Source: Myotis daubentonii (lineage: Eukaryota > Chordata > Mammalia > Chiroptera > Vespertilionidae). From it: a stretch of 64,000 nt of DNA. The notes beneath the pieces are model-generated. The model saw nothing but the letters and a program-made list of their open reading frames with translations, searched no databases and was not told the origin of the DNA. The position numbers and the translations under genes are program-made. Below are positions 34,377 through 47,929 of this stretch, one piece after another. The DNA is taken from contig NC_081842.1 of NCBI RefSeq assembly GCF_963259705.1, forward strand, positions 185,074,349-185,138,348. Direction: 5' to 3'. Within the stretch, counting starts at the first letter, position 1, and the number at the start of each line of letters is the position of its first letter.

Positions 34377-34785
34377 TGTCTTTTCTTATGTATGGCTGAG
34401 TAGTATTCCATTGTGTATATGTACCACATCTTCTTTATCCAGTCCTCTATTGAAAGACATCTTGGTTGTCTCCAGGTCTTGGCCACCATGAGTAATGCTG
34501 CAATGAACATAGGAGTGCATATATCTTTGTGGTTACATGTTTTTTAGTTTTTAGGGTCTATACCCAGGAGAGGGATTGCTGGGGCATATGGTAGCTCTAG
34601 TCTTAATTTTTTGAGGAATTAACTCAAAATAGATCAAATGCCTAAATATAAGATCTGAAACAATAAATTATATAAAAGAAAGCATCAGAACTAAACTTAT
34701 GGACCCTTAGTCATAGAGAACATTTTATGGACTTGATTCCAAAGGGCAAGGGAAATAAAGGCAAAAATAAATGGATAAATTCATA
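34377..34785. repeat. L1 with internal inversion
   Basis: 34377-34612 is minus-strand L1 (TGAGTAGTATTCCATTGTG ... AGGGATTGCTGGGGCATATG). At about 34615 the orientation flips. 34617-34785 is plus-strand L1 from an earlier part of ORF2 (ACTCAAAATAGATCAAATGCC, TTATGGACTTGATTCCAAAG). This fits twin-primed 5' inversion of a minus-strand insertion. Confidence 0.8.
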
Positions 34786-35308
34786 TAGCCTTCTCCTTTC
34801 CCCTTCCCACTCTTCCACCCCCTGGACATCAGGGATTTGGGGTAGGGGACAGGACTCACGAAACAAAATTTACTCAGTTTACATGCCAGATTCTGTGGGT
34901 TTCTTTGTATTTCCATAGCATCTTAGAAAAAGTGGTATTAGAGTTTTTAACAAACTAATATATATGAATTGTGCAAACTAACATATATGAATTGTAAGTT
35001 TGCTTGTCTGCCATCTCTCAATAAACTCAATGGAGACAGAAGTATGATTTTACTGGGTTCCCTCCTCCTGTACCTGGAGGACAGATTATAAGTTAGACAT
35101 GGGTCACAGCTACTTATTTTGTGTGCTGTATTAAGTATGTTAACAGAGTGAATTAATATGTGATGTTCTTCCATTTGTTTGTCTAAAAAGTGCCACCCAT
35201 CTCTTTTCCCCAAACAAAAGTTTTATCCCTTCCAAGTGATAAACTTGAAGGTTCTACTTATCCTTCATATTTTAACATATCTTTCTTCTCTGAAGCTTTC
35301 CCCTAACC

Positions 35309-35622
35309 CAGTGTTTCTCAACCTTCCTAATGCTGTGACCTTTTAATACAGTTCCTCATGTTATGGTGACCCCCAACCATAAAACTATTTTCGTTGCTAC
35401 TTCATAACTGTAATTTTGCTACTGTTATGAGTCGTAATGTAAATATCTGATATGCAGGATGTATTTTCATTGTTACAAATTGAACATAATTAAAGCATAG
35501 TGATTAATCACAAAAAACAATATGTAATTATATATGTGTTTTCCGATGGTTTTAGGCGACCCCTGCGAAAGGGTCATTCGACCCCCCAAAGGGGTCGCGA
35601 CCCACAGGTTGAGAACTGCAGC
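35309..35622 (-). mobile_element. SPIN (Space Invader) hAT MITE
   Basis: The ends are CAGTGTTTCTCAACCTTCC and GTTGAGAACTGC-type. Inside are GTGACCCCCAACCATAAAAC, GTTGCTACTTCATAACTGTA, CATCGGAAAACACATATA (as complement) and GGGGTCGCGACCCACAGG. These are hallmarks of SPIN elements, known from bats, opossum, tenrec, bushbaby and murine rodents as products of horizontal transfer. The target duplication is CCCTAACC (35301-35308) versus GCCTAACC (35623-35630). Confidence 0.92.
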
Positions 35623-35630
35623 GCCTAACC

Positions 35631-38600
35631 TCTTTTCCCCTCTCATTGGGACAGAGTGTAGCACTTCCTTCTCAGTTTTATTGTACTTTTTTTTTTTTTT
35701 TTTCAATTTCTCAGTTGTAGCTATTACATTATGGCTGTTTATGTATTTGTCTATCTTTATAAAATTGTGAAGTTTTTTGTGAATCGGCACTATGTATTAT
35801 TTGGGTTGGTTTTCTTAGCAATTGGAATAATTAATGCAAAGCATTGATTTAATATTTATAAATAAATGAATCAAAATTTTAATTTCCATGGTAGTTTTCT
35901 GGAAGGCAAGCTTGCTGTTTGAGACACAAAATTGAGTAAGACTCTTGCCTTCTGGAAACTCACGGTTTATTCATTGTTCAATCAGTATTTAAATGTAGTG
36001 TGCAAGGCATTATGCTTAGGTGCTAAGGAGACGGTCACAACGATCCTTGCATAAAGAAACTAGTGGGGTATCATGACCTTTGATTCATAATATTTCATGC
36101 TATGTATTGGTGTTTCTTAGGTAATTTTAGTCTGTAATCAACCTGTAAATTCTATAGAAGACAATAGGATGTTCAGATTAACTGCCTAATTCTAACCTTA
36201 TGTTGCATGTATGTTTATCACATAGTTACAGATTGGCAAAGGAGGAGTGATTAAGACCAGAATGATATAGCACACCCAAATATTTTCCTGATTCCATAAG
36301 CCTGGTTTAATTATACTTGAGGCTGGCATTACTGATTATTCATAAATAATGGTGGTAGATTTTTATCTTCAGTGCTGATAGTGCTTCTTAGTAGTATTGT
36401 TATAAACAAAACCATGACTTATGCTTTTTAATATATGACTAATTCATTAACTCTTCCTGGTTCTAACACATTTCTAATATTTACAACTTTGACATGGAGT
36501 TTAATGTTGCCCTGAATTCTCCAGTTTCTGATTTCTATATATTTCTTAGTTCTAAGTGAAAGCACTTAATTTGAAGGAATTTTGACATAGCCACTAAAGT
36601 TCTATAGATTTCATTATGTTCTGAATTTGGACTTAAACCATAGTTCCATTCTTATATAACATCCATGAATATAAACAGTAGCTTCATATTTCTCTTCTTC
36701 CAGAGCGAGTATACATTTTAGTAACATATTTGGAATTTGATGTAATTGACAAATTTGGTTCTTTTGGAGAAAATACATATGCATACAATAACATACGATT
36801 TGCAAAAAATTCTTATGGATGCAAAATATTTAGAATTGAAGTTTCAAAACACCTTAGTACAGAAGGAGTTAACAGGTTAGCTCCCCTTGGTTGTTCTCAG
36901 TATGCTCTTTTGCTTTTAGGAGCTGAAAAGATGATAACATTGGGTCTGGACATGCCTGTGTGGAGGTTATGGTACTCCTGGGGTTTTTTGCAGCTAGCTG
37001 TAAAGCAAGCTAGAACTTGTTCATCTCAGAGTTCCTTGTTTTTCTTTCAACCCTTTCAGTGCCCTGCAGGAGTCATTAAATCAAAACTTCATGCTGATCA
37101 TCACCCACCGAGAAGTCCAGCGGGAGTATAACCTGAACTTCTCAGGAAGCAGTACCATTCAAGAGGTGAGTTATGTCTCACAGCTAAGGAATAAAGGTAG
37201 CTCATTATAACTAATGTTGACCCTGTTAAAGAGGGCTTATCTATTCTGGTTGGAAACTTTCTTTATGTTTCATTATTGGGTTCTTAAATTTAATTAACTG
37301 GAGCATCATGATTACTGTAGACATATTAAGTGATTTGACCTAGAAAGACAGTATTGTAAATGGGAGCTCTTGATAATTCTTAAAATAGTCACCTTAAAAT
37401 TCTGCTTAAAATATTCATTATTATGTAATATATTTCATAGTTTTATAGTAATTATTCAAAATATTAATTTGGAAATTGTTGCCAGCATGCATTTTTGAAC
37501 ATGCATGCATTGTATTTGAAATATATTAATTAAAATGTGTGCCTTGCCTGTTTCCAAAAAGAATTTGAGGAGGCTTTTTTTAAGCAGCTCAGTGCCAGTG
37601 TTGGGCAGCATTTGAGGAATGCTGATGCAAACTTTCAGTCATTTAACTCAGAATATCTGAGAAGAGTCTTATAGTCAGAATTTTTTTTTCTTCTATGTAG
37701 CCAACCAGGGCCACTGTTTTAAAAAAGAACCTCCCCCAAGAAAGAAGAGGTATCTTCTTGCCTGTGACCCCACCTACCTAAACGCCAGTAATTTATCTCC
37801 ATGGGGGGGAAAGTGTGTTAGGCTATGACAGGACTTATGTTTAGAAACACTGAAATGATGATTACGTCACATTTCCCCTTGTTAAATTGTGAAGACATCA
37901 ATCATTTTGTCTGCTAATGTTTTTATAAAGAGAATTAATCGTATATATTGAATTAAATATTGAATTAACTAAATAAGAAAATTTAGTTTCAAAATAACTC
38001 CAGTTTAATCAAGGAAAACAAAGATAATAAGAGGTAAATTTTATTCTGTTGGTTATTTTTTTTTAATTGAAGACTAGTATAATGCATTATGGATAAATAT
38101 AAATTGCTTTATTTGTTTTTCTGAATGAAACTTTTATTGCTAAAATTTTACTCTTTTTTTCATTTCCAGTTTCTGTAGTTTGAGTGTATTTCTGCTTTTT
38201 CCCACAAGAGGGCAGAAAGGACTATTAAACTGATAATCTAAAAATGCCATCCAGTGTTTTCAAATTAGCTTTTCTTATATTAACAAAAAGGAGCATAATG
38301 GCCAAATTATTGTTTGATTTATAGATAATTGGCATATTGCAGGGAGGAGACTTAATTTCACCCTTTTAAATTAAACAGGGAGATTTAAAAAGACATAAAA
38401 TATTCATTAATGTTCGGTGATTATAAAGTAGTGGCATATATTTATTTTGCCTTTATTACTGTTTCGATGGGAAAATACTGCAAATATTTCCGAAATCGAG
38501 TTGGCCATACTGACAAGTTGAAATGTTTAAGCAGCATTAATGCAATCTGCTCACACCTGATATCCTATGCAGAATGATTCAAAATGACTACATCAATTAT

Positions 38601-41600
38601 TAAAAGAAATATTTAAAATTCTGTAAATGTACCATTATACGCCACAGTTGGCTGAAACTGTTCTTCATGGCCTGCTGTCTAGGTTACCAAATACAAGGAC
38701 TTGAAAACAGTAAATCTTTTTCATATCATTTTCTAAATGAAAAGTGTCCCAGAAATATTTTTGCAAAGACCAATATTCTTATGTATTTCTTGGTAAGAAT
38801 TTGGTTTCTTCTGTTTCATTTTTCTTTTTCTTCTTTTTTAAAAAAATTTAAAGTAATACTTTGAGATGCTTGTTGCCAAGAAGAAATAAATCCAGTTGTT
38901 TCTAATATCAGTTGCTTTTCTGTGTGTAAACCAGGTACACATAGGCTCTTTATTCTTGTACAGTTTAGAAAAAGGACATGGATTATTCTCTTTAAGCCTA
39001 GGATCACACCCTTTAGGTCTAATCCTAAAACTTCCTCTTTTAACTTGTGGAATACCTGGTGAGGTGGAGTTTCAGAAGGACAAGATGCTATTATGCTACA
39101 GCCATGTAACCTACAGTAACACCTAAGTTTTTGTTTTTGGGCATGATTGAAAGTCAGTTTGCTATAATCTTAAAAAGCTTTTCCAGTGTTATTTTATAAA
39201 TGCTAGAATTTTTGCTGTTAATTGGGAAGCTTAATGATGCCATAAATCCTAAATTGTAAATTAATTTCTGTCACCAGTTTCAGATCTCTTTTCAGTGTTT
39301 TTAAATAGACTCAAGCATGAATTCTGATCAATATATAAAGAAAAGTTAATTTTAAAAATGATACAGATTTATTTTCCAGTGTTGTTGTATATTATCCTTG
39401 TTATAGGAGAAAATAGTATGCCATTTTTTAGTAATTTTAATTTTTTGAAAGCCTTGCATTTTTAAAAGAAAGCGTTTGTAATGTTTTTCCCTCAAAGGGA
39501 AATTTCTATTAAATGAAATAGAGTTGAAAAAGGCACTATGATTTCAACTTTTAGTGAAACAAAATACATTTTAAAAAAGATTGAATTAGAAAAAAGAACT
39601 TAAAAGCAGTTAGAATTTCAAACAAACTCTTCAGTGACCATATGTTCATGCAAGTTAATAGTGATAAACTGAGTTGTACAAGTGTTTGTTCATTCTGGTC
39701 TGTGGTTTCTTACATGTCTACGTCTTTAGAAAACCCTAGATTTTAATTTAATCTAGTTAGATATTGAGGTGTGTTTTTTGTTTGTTTGTTTGTTTTTAAA
39801 GCTCTTTACAAATCCTTCCACTTACATTACCCTCCTACTTGAGGAAAAGGCAGAGATAATATAAAAAGGTCACAATGGAGAGTTACAAGTAGTTATAAAA
39901 ATAAATATCCTTTCTCTTTTCCATTATGTGAAATAGTTTGTAAAATATCTAATAATAGAATAATAACTTTGTGATAATGTCTTTTTACCTTTTTGGTTTC
40001 TACATTACTTATTTGTCACACTTTAAAATAGCGAATTTCCTTGAAAATTTAAACAAGCTTACCTTATCTTAATGGATATTCTACACAGATAATTTAGCTT
40101 TTTAAACAGTGGATTGTACAGACTCTAGTAATTCTGTATAATGCCATTAAAGATCTGTGGTTACAAATGCACTTGGGATTGGTTAAATTAAGGAGGGGGG
40201 AGATTGATTTGCCTACTGCAAATCCTAAACCCAGGTGTAAAGTCTCTGAAATCAAGCCAACTTTTCTTGAAAAAGAATTCTTTGTTGTCCATCTTACTAC
40301 TGCAAAGCTTCTAATGGGCAGAATATACACTTTTCTTTGTACATGTTATACACGTTTAAGAAATACAAACATGACCCAGAATAACAGTGATAAGAAACCT
40401 AAGTATTTTGGGTGTGGAATCATGAAGTATTTCCTATCTGTTACAGCAAGAAGCATGATGAATAGCTATTAGAATTATTTATATCCTCTTCCAAGTTTCA
40501 CTTTACCCTAGAATTCCTCACTGTTTTATTAATGTTGATTTAGTTCTTAATAGGAATAAAGGAAAAATTGACAAACTATAAAGATATATCTTGCATGGAA
40601 TAGTAAAACATTTCACTACTAATACTAGTGATTGTCATATGGGAAGCCAACAATTTGAATTAGCACTAAGAAGATAACTAAGTTCATAAATCATACCAGT
40701 TCTTAAAAATAATTTTGGCTAAATAATTGTGAAATCATGAAGCTAATTCTGATTCAAAACTTGTGTTGGGTTTTGTGTCTTTTTTTCTGCATGCTACTTT
40801 CTCAACTTGCTTGGCTAACATGTATTTCTAACTATTCTTTATTGTTGAAGGTCATTAACAGTCATTAAATATGTAGTTTTTTTATAGATTGTACTAATGG
40901 GCAATTTTCTAGTTGTGAGTTGACTATAACTTCTTAACTAGCATGCCCTTTCTGTAAATGTTTTAGGTATAGTGGTTTTTGTTTGTTTGTTTTCCAGTTT
41001 GGGGGTAGGGTGGGGGATGCTGGCACAGAACTCAAGACCAGGGTAGCTTAGAATGTGCATATGCAAGAGGCTAAATTAAATTGTGTGCTTATTTAATTAA
41101 AAGTTTAAGTAGTTTAATTTTATTGCAAGATAAATGGCATAAATAAGCTCAATTTGAATGAACCAGTTTTAATTACTACATATCATAGTTTGATTTTTTA
41201 AAACTTGAAATCACAAATGACATTTTAGCAAGAATGAAAGAAATGTAATTTCTTAAGCAACTGAGCAATGAATTAAGCCTTTATTCAGCTTTCAGAAAAG
41301 GAGATTATGAGTTTCTTTCAAATATGCACGTACATTATTAGTTTCAAGTTATATTTTATAACAGATTTGTTGAAATTATACCGTTTCAACTGAACAAATC
41401 AGTAATGACCATTTTATAAATGTTGAGGTTTTCTGTGATTCTTAATAAATTATTCTCTTGGGAAATAAATTTAAGTAATATTTACAATGCAGTCATTTGG
41501 AACTGACAAGTCTTTTTCTGCCTCTGAAAGTATTTTAGAGTAATCTCTATTGGAAATTATTTTTAGCCCCTGTAAGTGTTTCTTCACCTTCATTTCAAGA

Positions 41601-44600
41601 AGATAGAAACAATGAATTTTTATTAGGAATTAAGGACAATGTTTTAGTCCTTTGTTACTTAACATATGTGTATTCTGACATCTACTTGGCTGTTCACATT
41701 TCATAATCTGTGATTTGTGGGTTGGTAGTTTTAAAATGCCTGGGTTAGGAGAAATTATGTTCAGTTATCAAAAACTAATAAACATAAGACATTTTTATAT
41801 ACAAGAAAAGGCAGAGAGTAAATAATTGCACTGGTGACCAATACTGTAATAATCCTGTTTTACAATATGCACTTGACAGGTTGTAATAGTGCTAATTGAA
41901 GAGACTAATTCACACTTGCTTCATTCTATTCAAAGGCAAAATCAGCAGCTTGTTTTGCTTTTGACCAGATGGTCCTCATGAACACCTACTGTGCACTTTA
42001 AGTGCTTTACTAGAATTACAAAGGCTGGGGGCTGCGTTCGACTCCAAATGATTTTGAGAAGAGAGAGAGAGAAGGAGGGGGAAAAAAAAAACCTTCTGTG
42101 CTCAATGGATTTGGTGCAAGTAAATTAATTCTAGTGGGCCCATTACACACTGAGCCCCCTTTTCAAAGCTCTGAGCCTCCTCGCTTGCTCTGTAGCAATG
42201 AGAAAGAGAAAGAGAAAGGCAGATTACTGCAAACAGAAATAAAAAAAAGGGGTATGAAAGGGAGAAAAGAGGCCTTGAAGCCTTTCATATCATTTGAGTT
42301 TTTCAAGTGCGTTATTTTTGGGGAGGGTGGATATATGAAAAGCCAATTGGAGTTTTTTTTGTTTTAAAGTGCGCTATTTAAGCACCATGAATATAGGCGC
42401 AAGAGCAACAGTTGACTGAGTTTACTGTGGTGAAGCTTTGTGTCCGAGGATGAATCAAATTCATTATATTCAACTCTTTGTGTTTTAACATGAATGTAGG
42501 GTTAGTTTCACAAGACTGTGTCTGTTTAGGATAATTATAATTTAATATTTTCCTTTCATAAAGTTATCACTGTAGATGTCTAAAATTTTAATCAAAGCAG
42601 ATTTTGTACATTGACTTTGAAGCACCCTGACAGTTTAAAATTCAAAGGAAAGCTTTTTTAGTTTTCAAAAGAAAAGAAAGACTCATTCTAATGTCATTGA
42701 AGCAGAGATTATTATAACTAATTAGAAGTCACATCTGTTAGCTTTTGGTTTGTGACTTACTTATGTATTTTTTGAGTAAAATATATACTTTTAAAATATA
42801 TTGATGTTATTGAGTGAACCCAAAGGGATAAAAATGAACTTAAAAGGGAACCATTTATTTTGAGCTAACCATTTTTGCAAATCTCTAGATGATCCCATAA
42901 AAATATGTAATATGTTAAATTTCATTAAATGTGAATTAGAATTATGTAATTAATAACCTTAAGATGGAATACACTTTTAAACAATATTTTTACATTTCTT
43001 GTTAGCATAATTCTGATTATTAAAGTTATTATGAAATAGCAATATAAGCAGACCCAGTTTGTGCAAATTTATAGTTATTTCTTATCCTTAAAGCTGTTCA
43101 TGTACAATATTGTAATTTAGAATATTGACATTGTGAAATAATTAATTTTTATTTTAATCTATGTGGGTTAAGATATAAGGGATCACGTCTAGGAATACAT
43201 GTCAGTTATTTTATATGTTTTTATACTGTAAGTTTAATTCTCTTGTCTTATATATTTGTTGCATGGTTTACTTTTGTTTGATGGTATGTACTACTGACAT
43301 TATAATTCAGGTTCATTTTAATTATAGCTATTATCAAAGAATACAACAAAATCATACCAATAGTATATAACTTAATGATAATTATAAATATTTCACACAA
43401 AAAGATTATTTCTAGGTTTGGCTCATCTTTTTAAATGAATGCCTAGAATTTATAGCTTAAAAGGTATAATGCACTAAAATGTTTTATATGTCAATATATT
43501 TTATTTACATTCTTAGAAAATAAAAGATAGAAATGCAAAAATAACCATAAAATTATTTCAGATTTTATTTCTCATACTTTTAATGAAGAAAGTAGCATGC
43601 CTTCTTTGATATTTAAAATGAAATTATATTAATTTTCTATTCGTGTGGGCATTACTTTGGGACTTATTCATTGAAATATAAGTTATGGGGTGGGGAGGAA
43701 TATAAGAGGAATCCCCAAACCTTCAACCAACAAAACATTCAATGAAATTTATAAGCCATGAGGTGTTAATGAATTGATATCTTTGGGGGGGGAAAGGATT
43801 TCAAGAAAAAATTTTGAATGATGAAAAAAAAAACTTTCTGAAATTTCTTTTTGCAGCAGACTATTTAGAATAAAGATAATATTCTCTTTCTTGTAGGTAT
43901 TATAAAAATCTATCTTTAAAGCCAGAACCTCAATTATCAGAGGCTGATTGATCATGACCAGACAGTCACTTACTTAGGTAGGGCTGGTTCTGTTTTCACA
44001 GACACAGTAGTTGGAGCCTTTCTCTTCATGAAGAAGAGTTTATTTCAGTGTTAAAATATTAACTCCTACATTCCTGAATGCCAGAGACAAGATTCTTTCT
44101 TGTAGGCTGAAGGTTAGAAAAGGCTACGATTTCTTCATAGACCTTGTTACTTAAGCTGAAATACCATATTATTTAAGCTGAGAAATATTTTAACATTTAA
44201 GTATCCTCTAGCCATAAAGTAAAAGTAATAACCTCCATAATTTTCTCCCCACCCCAGCAAAAACAGAAAAAAAGCCCCACAAAAAAAATAATCGAGTAAA
44301 TCAAGGATGACAAAGTGGAAGGGAAAGTGCTATGTATATTAAGATAAGGCCTGCACGTAGGAAATTATTTACATGCTTGTCCTTATATACCAAATATTGT
44401 TTTTAACCATAACCTCTTTTAAATACCTATTTATGTTAATTTTTCTTTTGTACAATGCATTTTGTGAATAACTAAACACTGTCTTGTCAAGGACTTATTC
44501 TTTTTCAAATATATTTAGTGTGTCAAATATAGTTTTAAAAATCCTATTGTACAATTTAGGGCTTTATTACCATATTATTGCCCTCAATGCATTCCTATTA

Positions 44601-46810
44601 TTTTTCTAAACCTTTTTTTTTTTTTTAAGGAAGAAATACTTTAAAAGCTTATAGCAAACATTTTCTATAAATGACAAAATGTATTCCTTGCTTTGTGGTC
44701 ATTGCGTGACCAGACAGTAGAGTACTGGATTGTTTTAAGGTTTTTACAGCTGCAAGGCAAAAGCATCTGCTCATTGCAAAGCCGGCATTGTTTAATTTTG
44801 ACACTGACTTTTCCATGCGGCTTGTACAGAGCACTGGATTAGATGCCACTAAGATGAAATTTGTTTTAAGTTGCTCCCAAAGTGCAGCTGTCCCTATATA
44901 TGGCCTTGTAGCTTAACCAAAGCAGACAGACATAGGATCAATCAGAATCTTTGTACAGGGTCACCTCACTGGACTAGAGAGGCTCAGAGGAAGAATATTA
45001 ATGGTATTATTTATTGTGAATAACTGCAAAATTAATTTCCAGGCTGATTTAGTATATGTAGAAGTACACCTGCCCAACCTTAATTTATGTATTTTGGAGA
45101 GCAGCGTAACGTATGTTGTAGAGAAAGTCGTCTTTTTTTTAGACTGAACCTTCCATCTTATAGATTTTAATTATAAGCAGCTCTAGAATTTTTATATACC
45201 TGTTGGACCTCTTAAATATGCCACATTTCCAGATCATTAATATGTGTCCACTTATATAATTCTCTTTTTGTTCTCTGATGGAGCTAAGCCTATTGTAAAT
45301 GTTAGTACAGTGAACTATCTAAAAGTATTTAGGAAAGTGAAAGATCTATATGTTAAACTATAGCTCTATTTCAGATGAATTGAAATCTTGTTTTACACAT
45401 TGACTTTCTCAACCTTTTCTATTTTACTGTCATAATTTCTTTGTAGTTTTATAGTTAACACATTGTGATAGTTACTGCAGTAAATATCTTTTTGGGCAGT
45501 AGAACCATTATTAAATACTTAACTTTTAAACTGGAATGTAATGGTCAAATATTAAGGTGTGTGCACTAGGCACTATTGCTTTGCAATCAATTGCAAGAAA
45601 AATGATTAGTTTATTGGTCACTAAAGTAGATAGAAAATAAAACTAATCTAAATGGCTCTACTAAAATCTTGAAAAGTGAACATTTTTATAGAATGATAAT
45701 TTTTCTTTAATGTTTCAAGTGAATGAAAAATGAAAGAGCACCTCACTTCCCGGGTTTCCTGGGATTGTGTGAATTTCTACCCAGCTGGTCCAAATTGATT
45801 GATACAGGGCCAAATATTTGTCTGCCTATATTTCAAAGTCTATAATTTGCTAATGAATTGTGGTAATAATCTTTCATCATACATGAAAGATTTAGCCAAA
45901 CAATTTGCTAAGTATGTATTTTGATCATAAAATTTTTGGACATGCACCAAGCTTTACATCTACTTTACAGCTAATACATGGGGGTGGAGGGAGAGCAGGG
46001 GGAGAAATAATACTGAACATGGACACTGGATGGAAAGGGATGAAGGAAACAAGAGGGGAGAAGGTAAAAGAGTAATGTTGGGAAAGTCCTATGAGTGGCA
46101 GTGGAAAACAAATTAGATTTGCACTTAGAATGCAAAATAGAATTTTAAAAATCCTGGCAGAGTTTTAAGTCTGTGGCACCCAAAGGTATGTATGGTATCC
46201 AAGTAGATAAAGGCAAGGAAGGAGTCTTTTTCTTTTTTGGCTACAGCTATTTCACACATTAATTATGGAATAATATTTTAGAAACTTTATGCTAGAACAG
46301 TCAAATGCCCACAAATTGGAAGTAATTGAAGGAATAAGAATAAAAGCCAGATGTTTGCTAGGATTGATTTAGAGCCGGGGAAAAACAGTGAAGGAATAAA
46401 TGTGATTTGACCAATTCCCAAGAAAATGAGAAAGGAATCTTCTAGTTAAGCTTTTGAAATGACTGTAAGCATCCAAAAGAATATTTTCTTCTCTAAATAC
46501 TGACTGTACAAAGGGAAACGAGGTGTTATATTTGGGGGGGGGGGTGCTGGGGTCAAAATTATATTTAAATGAAATCAATTATGAGATAATTAGTGACATT
46601 CCTGATTCTCTTGCTAGCAATTATATAAAAGTTTCATTTCAGAATCAAATATTACAATTATAGATTATGTATGTTAATTTAAAATATGCTGTTGCCATTT
46701 GTTTCTGATTCCTTTGGTGTTCTATTATCAAAAGCATTTTACATTTACATGCCTGCCTTTGCCTGTTTAAAATGTGAAATATTTCCGAGAACTATGTTTG
46801 TAATGTCTAA
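35631..46810. other. Repeat-poor intron around FAF1 exon
   Basis: Apart from a decayed L2 piece at 35950-36060 and the exon at 37060, I see no Helitron, SINE, hAT or recent L1 for 11 kb. The rest of the window averages several per 5 kb. Complex-looking, moderately GC segments occur at 41900-42520 and 44640-45110. A CTCF-like core CCACAAGAGGGCAG sits at 38212-38225. The 133-codon frame at 36730-37131 overlaps the exon out of phase and is not real. Confidence 0.6.
37060..37165 (+). CDS. FAF1: FAF1 coding exon (start of UBL2 domain)
   Basis: This 106-bp exon continues FAF1. Its first base (T) completes the codon split by the upstream intron (AG|T, Ser). Thirty-five codons follow, beginning ALQESLNQNFMLIITH and ending SGSSTIQE, about residues 184-219 of the human protein. 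This is the linker end and first strands of UBL2, the ubiquitin-like domain that follows UBL1. The acceptor is a strong pyrimidine tract with CAG at 37057-37059; the donor GTGAGT starts at 37166. The exon ends in phase 0. The next FAF1 exon, which should begin with a Val-Lys-Arg-Asn-type sequence, was not found in the rest of the window. The downstream intron is therefore longer than 26.8 kb here. Confidence 0.97.
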
Positions 46811-47124
46811 TCTATATATATAAAAGCCTAAGTGACTGTCAGACCATTTGACTGTCCAACCAGTACCTATGATGTGCACTGATCTCCAGGGCGCAGACGC
46901 TCAATGTAGGAGCTGCCGAGCTGTGGTGACTTGGCAGCTGCGGTTCTCAGGACGCACCTGGAACCAGAGAGGAAGAAGCTTTATTCCGGGGTGTGTCACC
47001 CAAGAACCATCATCTCGCAATCCAGGACCCCTCGGGGGATATCAGAGAGCCAGTTTTGGCCTGATCCCCGCAAGCCAGGCCCAGGGACCCGACCGGTGCA
47101 CAAATACATGCACTGGGCCTCTAG
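46811..47124 (+). mobile_element. Short Helitron
   Basis: The 5' end is A|TCTATATATATAAAAGCC; the 3' end is GTGCACAAATACATGCAC then TGGGCCTCTAG|T. It is 314 bp, of the same family as 27833 and 55018 in the opposite orientation. Confidence 0.92.
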
Positions 47125-47207
47125 TAACATAATAATAAAATATTAGTTAAACATCAGTTCATTTCTGTTGAATTGGAAGATGTTCCCCTTTCACATTGCA
47201 CACAAGG

Positions 47208-47302
47208 CAATTTTTTAAATCTTTATTGTTGAAAGTGTTACATATGTTCCCTTTTTACCCCCCATTTGCCCCTTCTAGCCTGCCCCCAGCCTTCACCTCC
47301 AT
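47208..47302 (-). repeat. L1/HAL1 3'-end fragment
   Basis: TTTTTTAAATCTTTATTGTTGAAAG and TTACATATGTTCCC plus a C-rich tract is the common bat L1 3' end in minus orientation. Short 5'-truncated insertion. Confidence 0.75.
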
Positions 47303-47929
47303 AAGGGTATTTTTAAAGGCTGCTGTTCTCTTGCAGGTGAAAATTTTTATTGATGATAACAGACATGCACATGGATCACTTTATTTAGGATTTGAAGTTT
47401 CGGAAATATAGTAAAATGTCTTATGAATCCTGGTACCTATGGGTAATTATTGTTTCAAATATTGTAATAGATTTTTGTATATGATGAATGGAGCCATATG
47501 TGAAGCATGACCCCAAAGTAAATGTGATTGACATATTAACATGCAGACATGTCATAAATTTAAGTGAATGTTGACACCTTCAAAGTAATCATCTTTGTTG
47601 TTGATACTCATGTCTTCTATTGCTTAGAAGTTATTTTAGATTCTAGGAATTGGCTCTCTGGAGACTATATGCATTTTTGTTTTGTTTTGAATGACCTCAC
47701 TTATGACCAAACTTTATTCTGTGAAGGAAAATTGAGTTTCTGAAACTATCAAAAGTAATTTGAAGCCAAATGTTGTGAGCTAGGTAGTTAGTCAATCTGG
47801 ATAGTTAAATTTGTGGTTATTCAGGTTAGGTGTCTTTTTCCAGAGCTCTCCTCTCTCTGTGAACATAATGTCTGGCAAAGCATTACCACACTCATTTGCA
47901 ATTATCTGTTTACTTACCCCCACCTTAAC

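Larger units (their letters stand above)
8321..37059 (+). other. FAF1: FAF1 intron (complete, 28,739 bp)
   Basis: This is the complete intron between the two recognised exons. It starts GTAAGG and ends with a T/C-rich tract and CAG. It is a phase-2 intron. Its first half is heavily loaded with Helitrons, SINEs and L1. The part from about 28.3 to 33 kb is AT-rich with few recognisable repeats. Confidence 0.93.

Noticed and set aside
36730..37131. 133-codon open frame overlapping the second FAF1 exon
   Set aside because: It is out of phase with the FAF1 frame, starts in intron and has no domain. The exon's splice sites and protein match explain the sequence.
47331..47410. Possible next FAF1 exon (ctcttgcag followed by gtgaaaatttttattg)
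   Set aside because: The translation (VKIFIDDNRHAHGS) does not match the expected FAF1 continuation beyond Val-Lys, and it ends in a stop.
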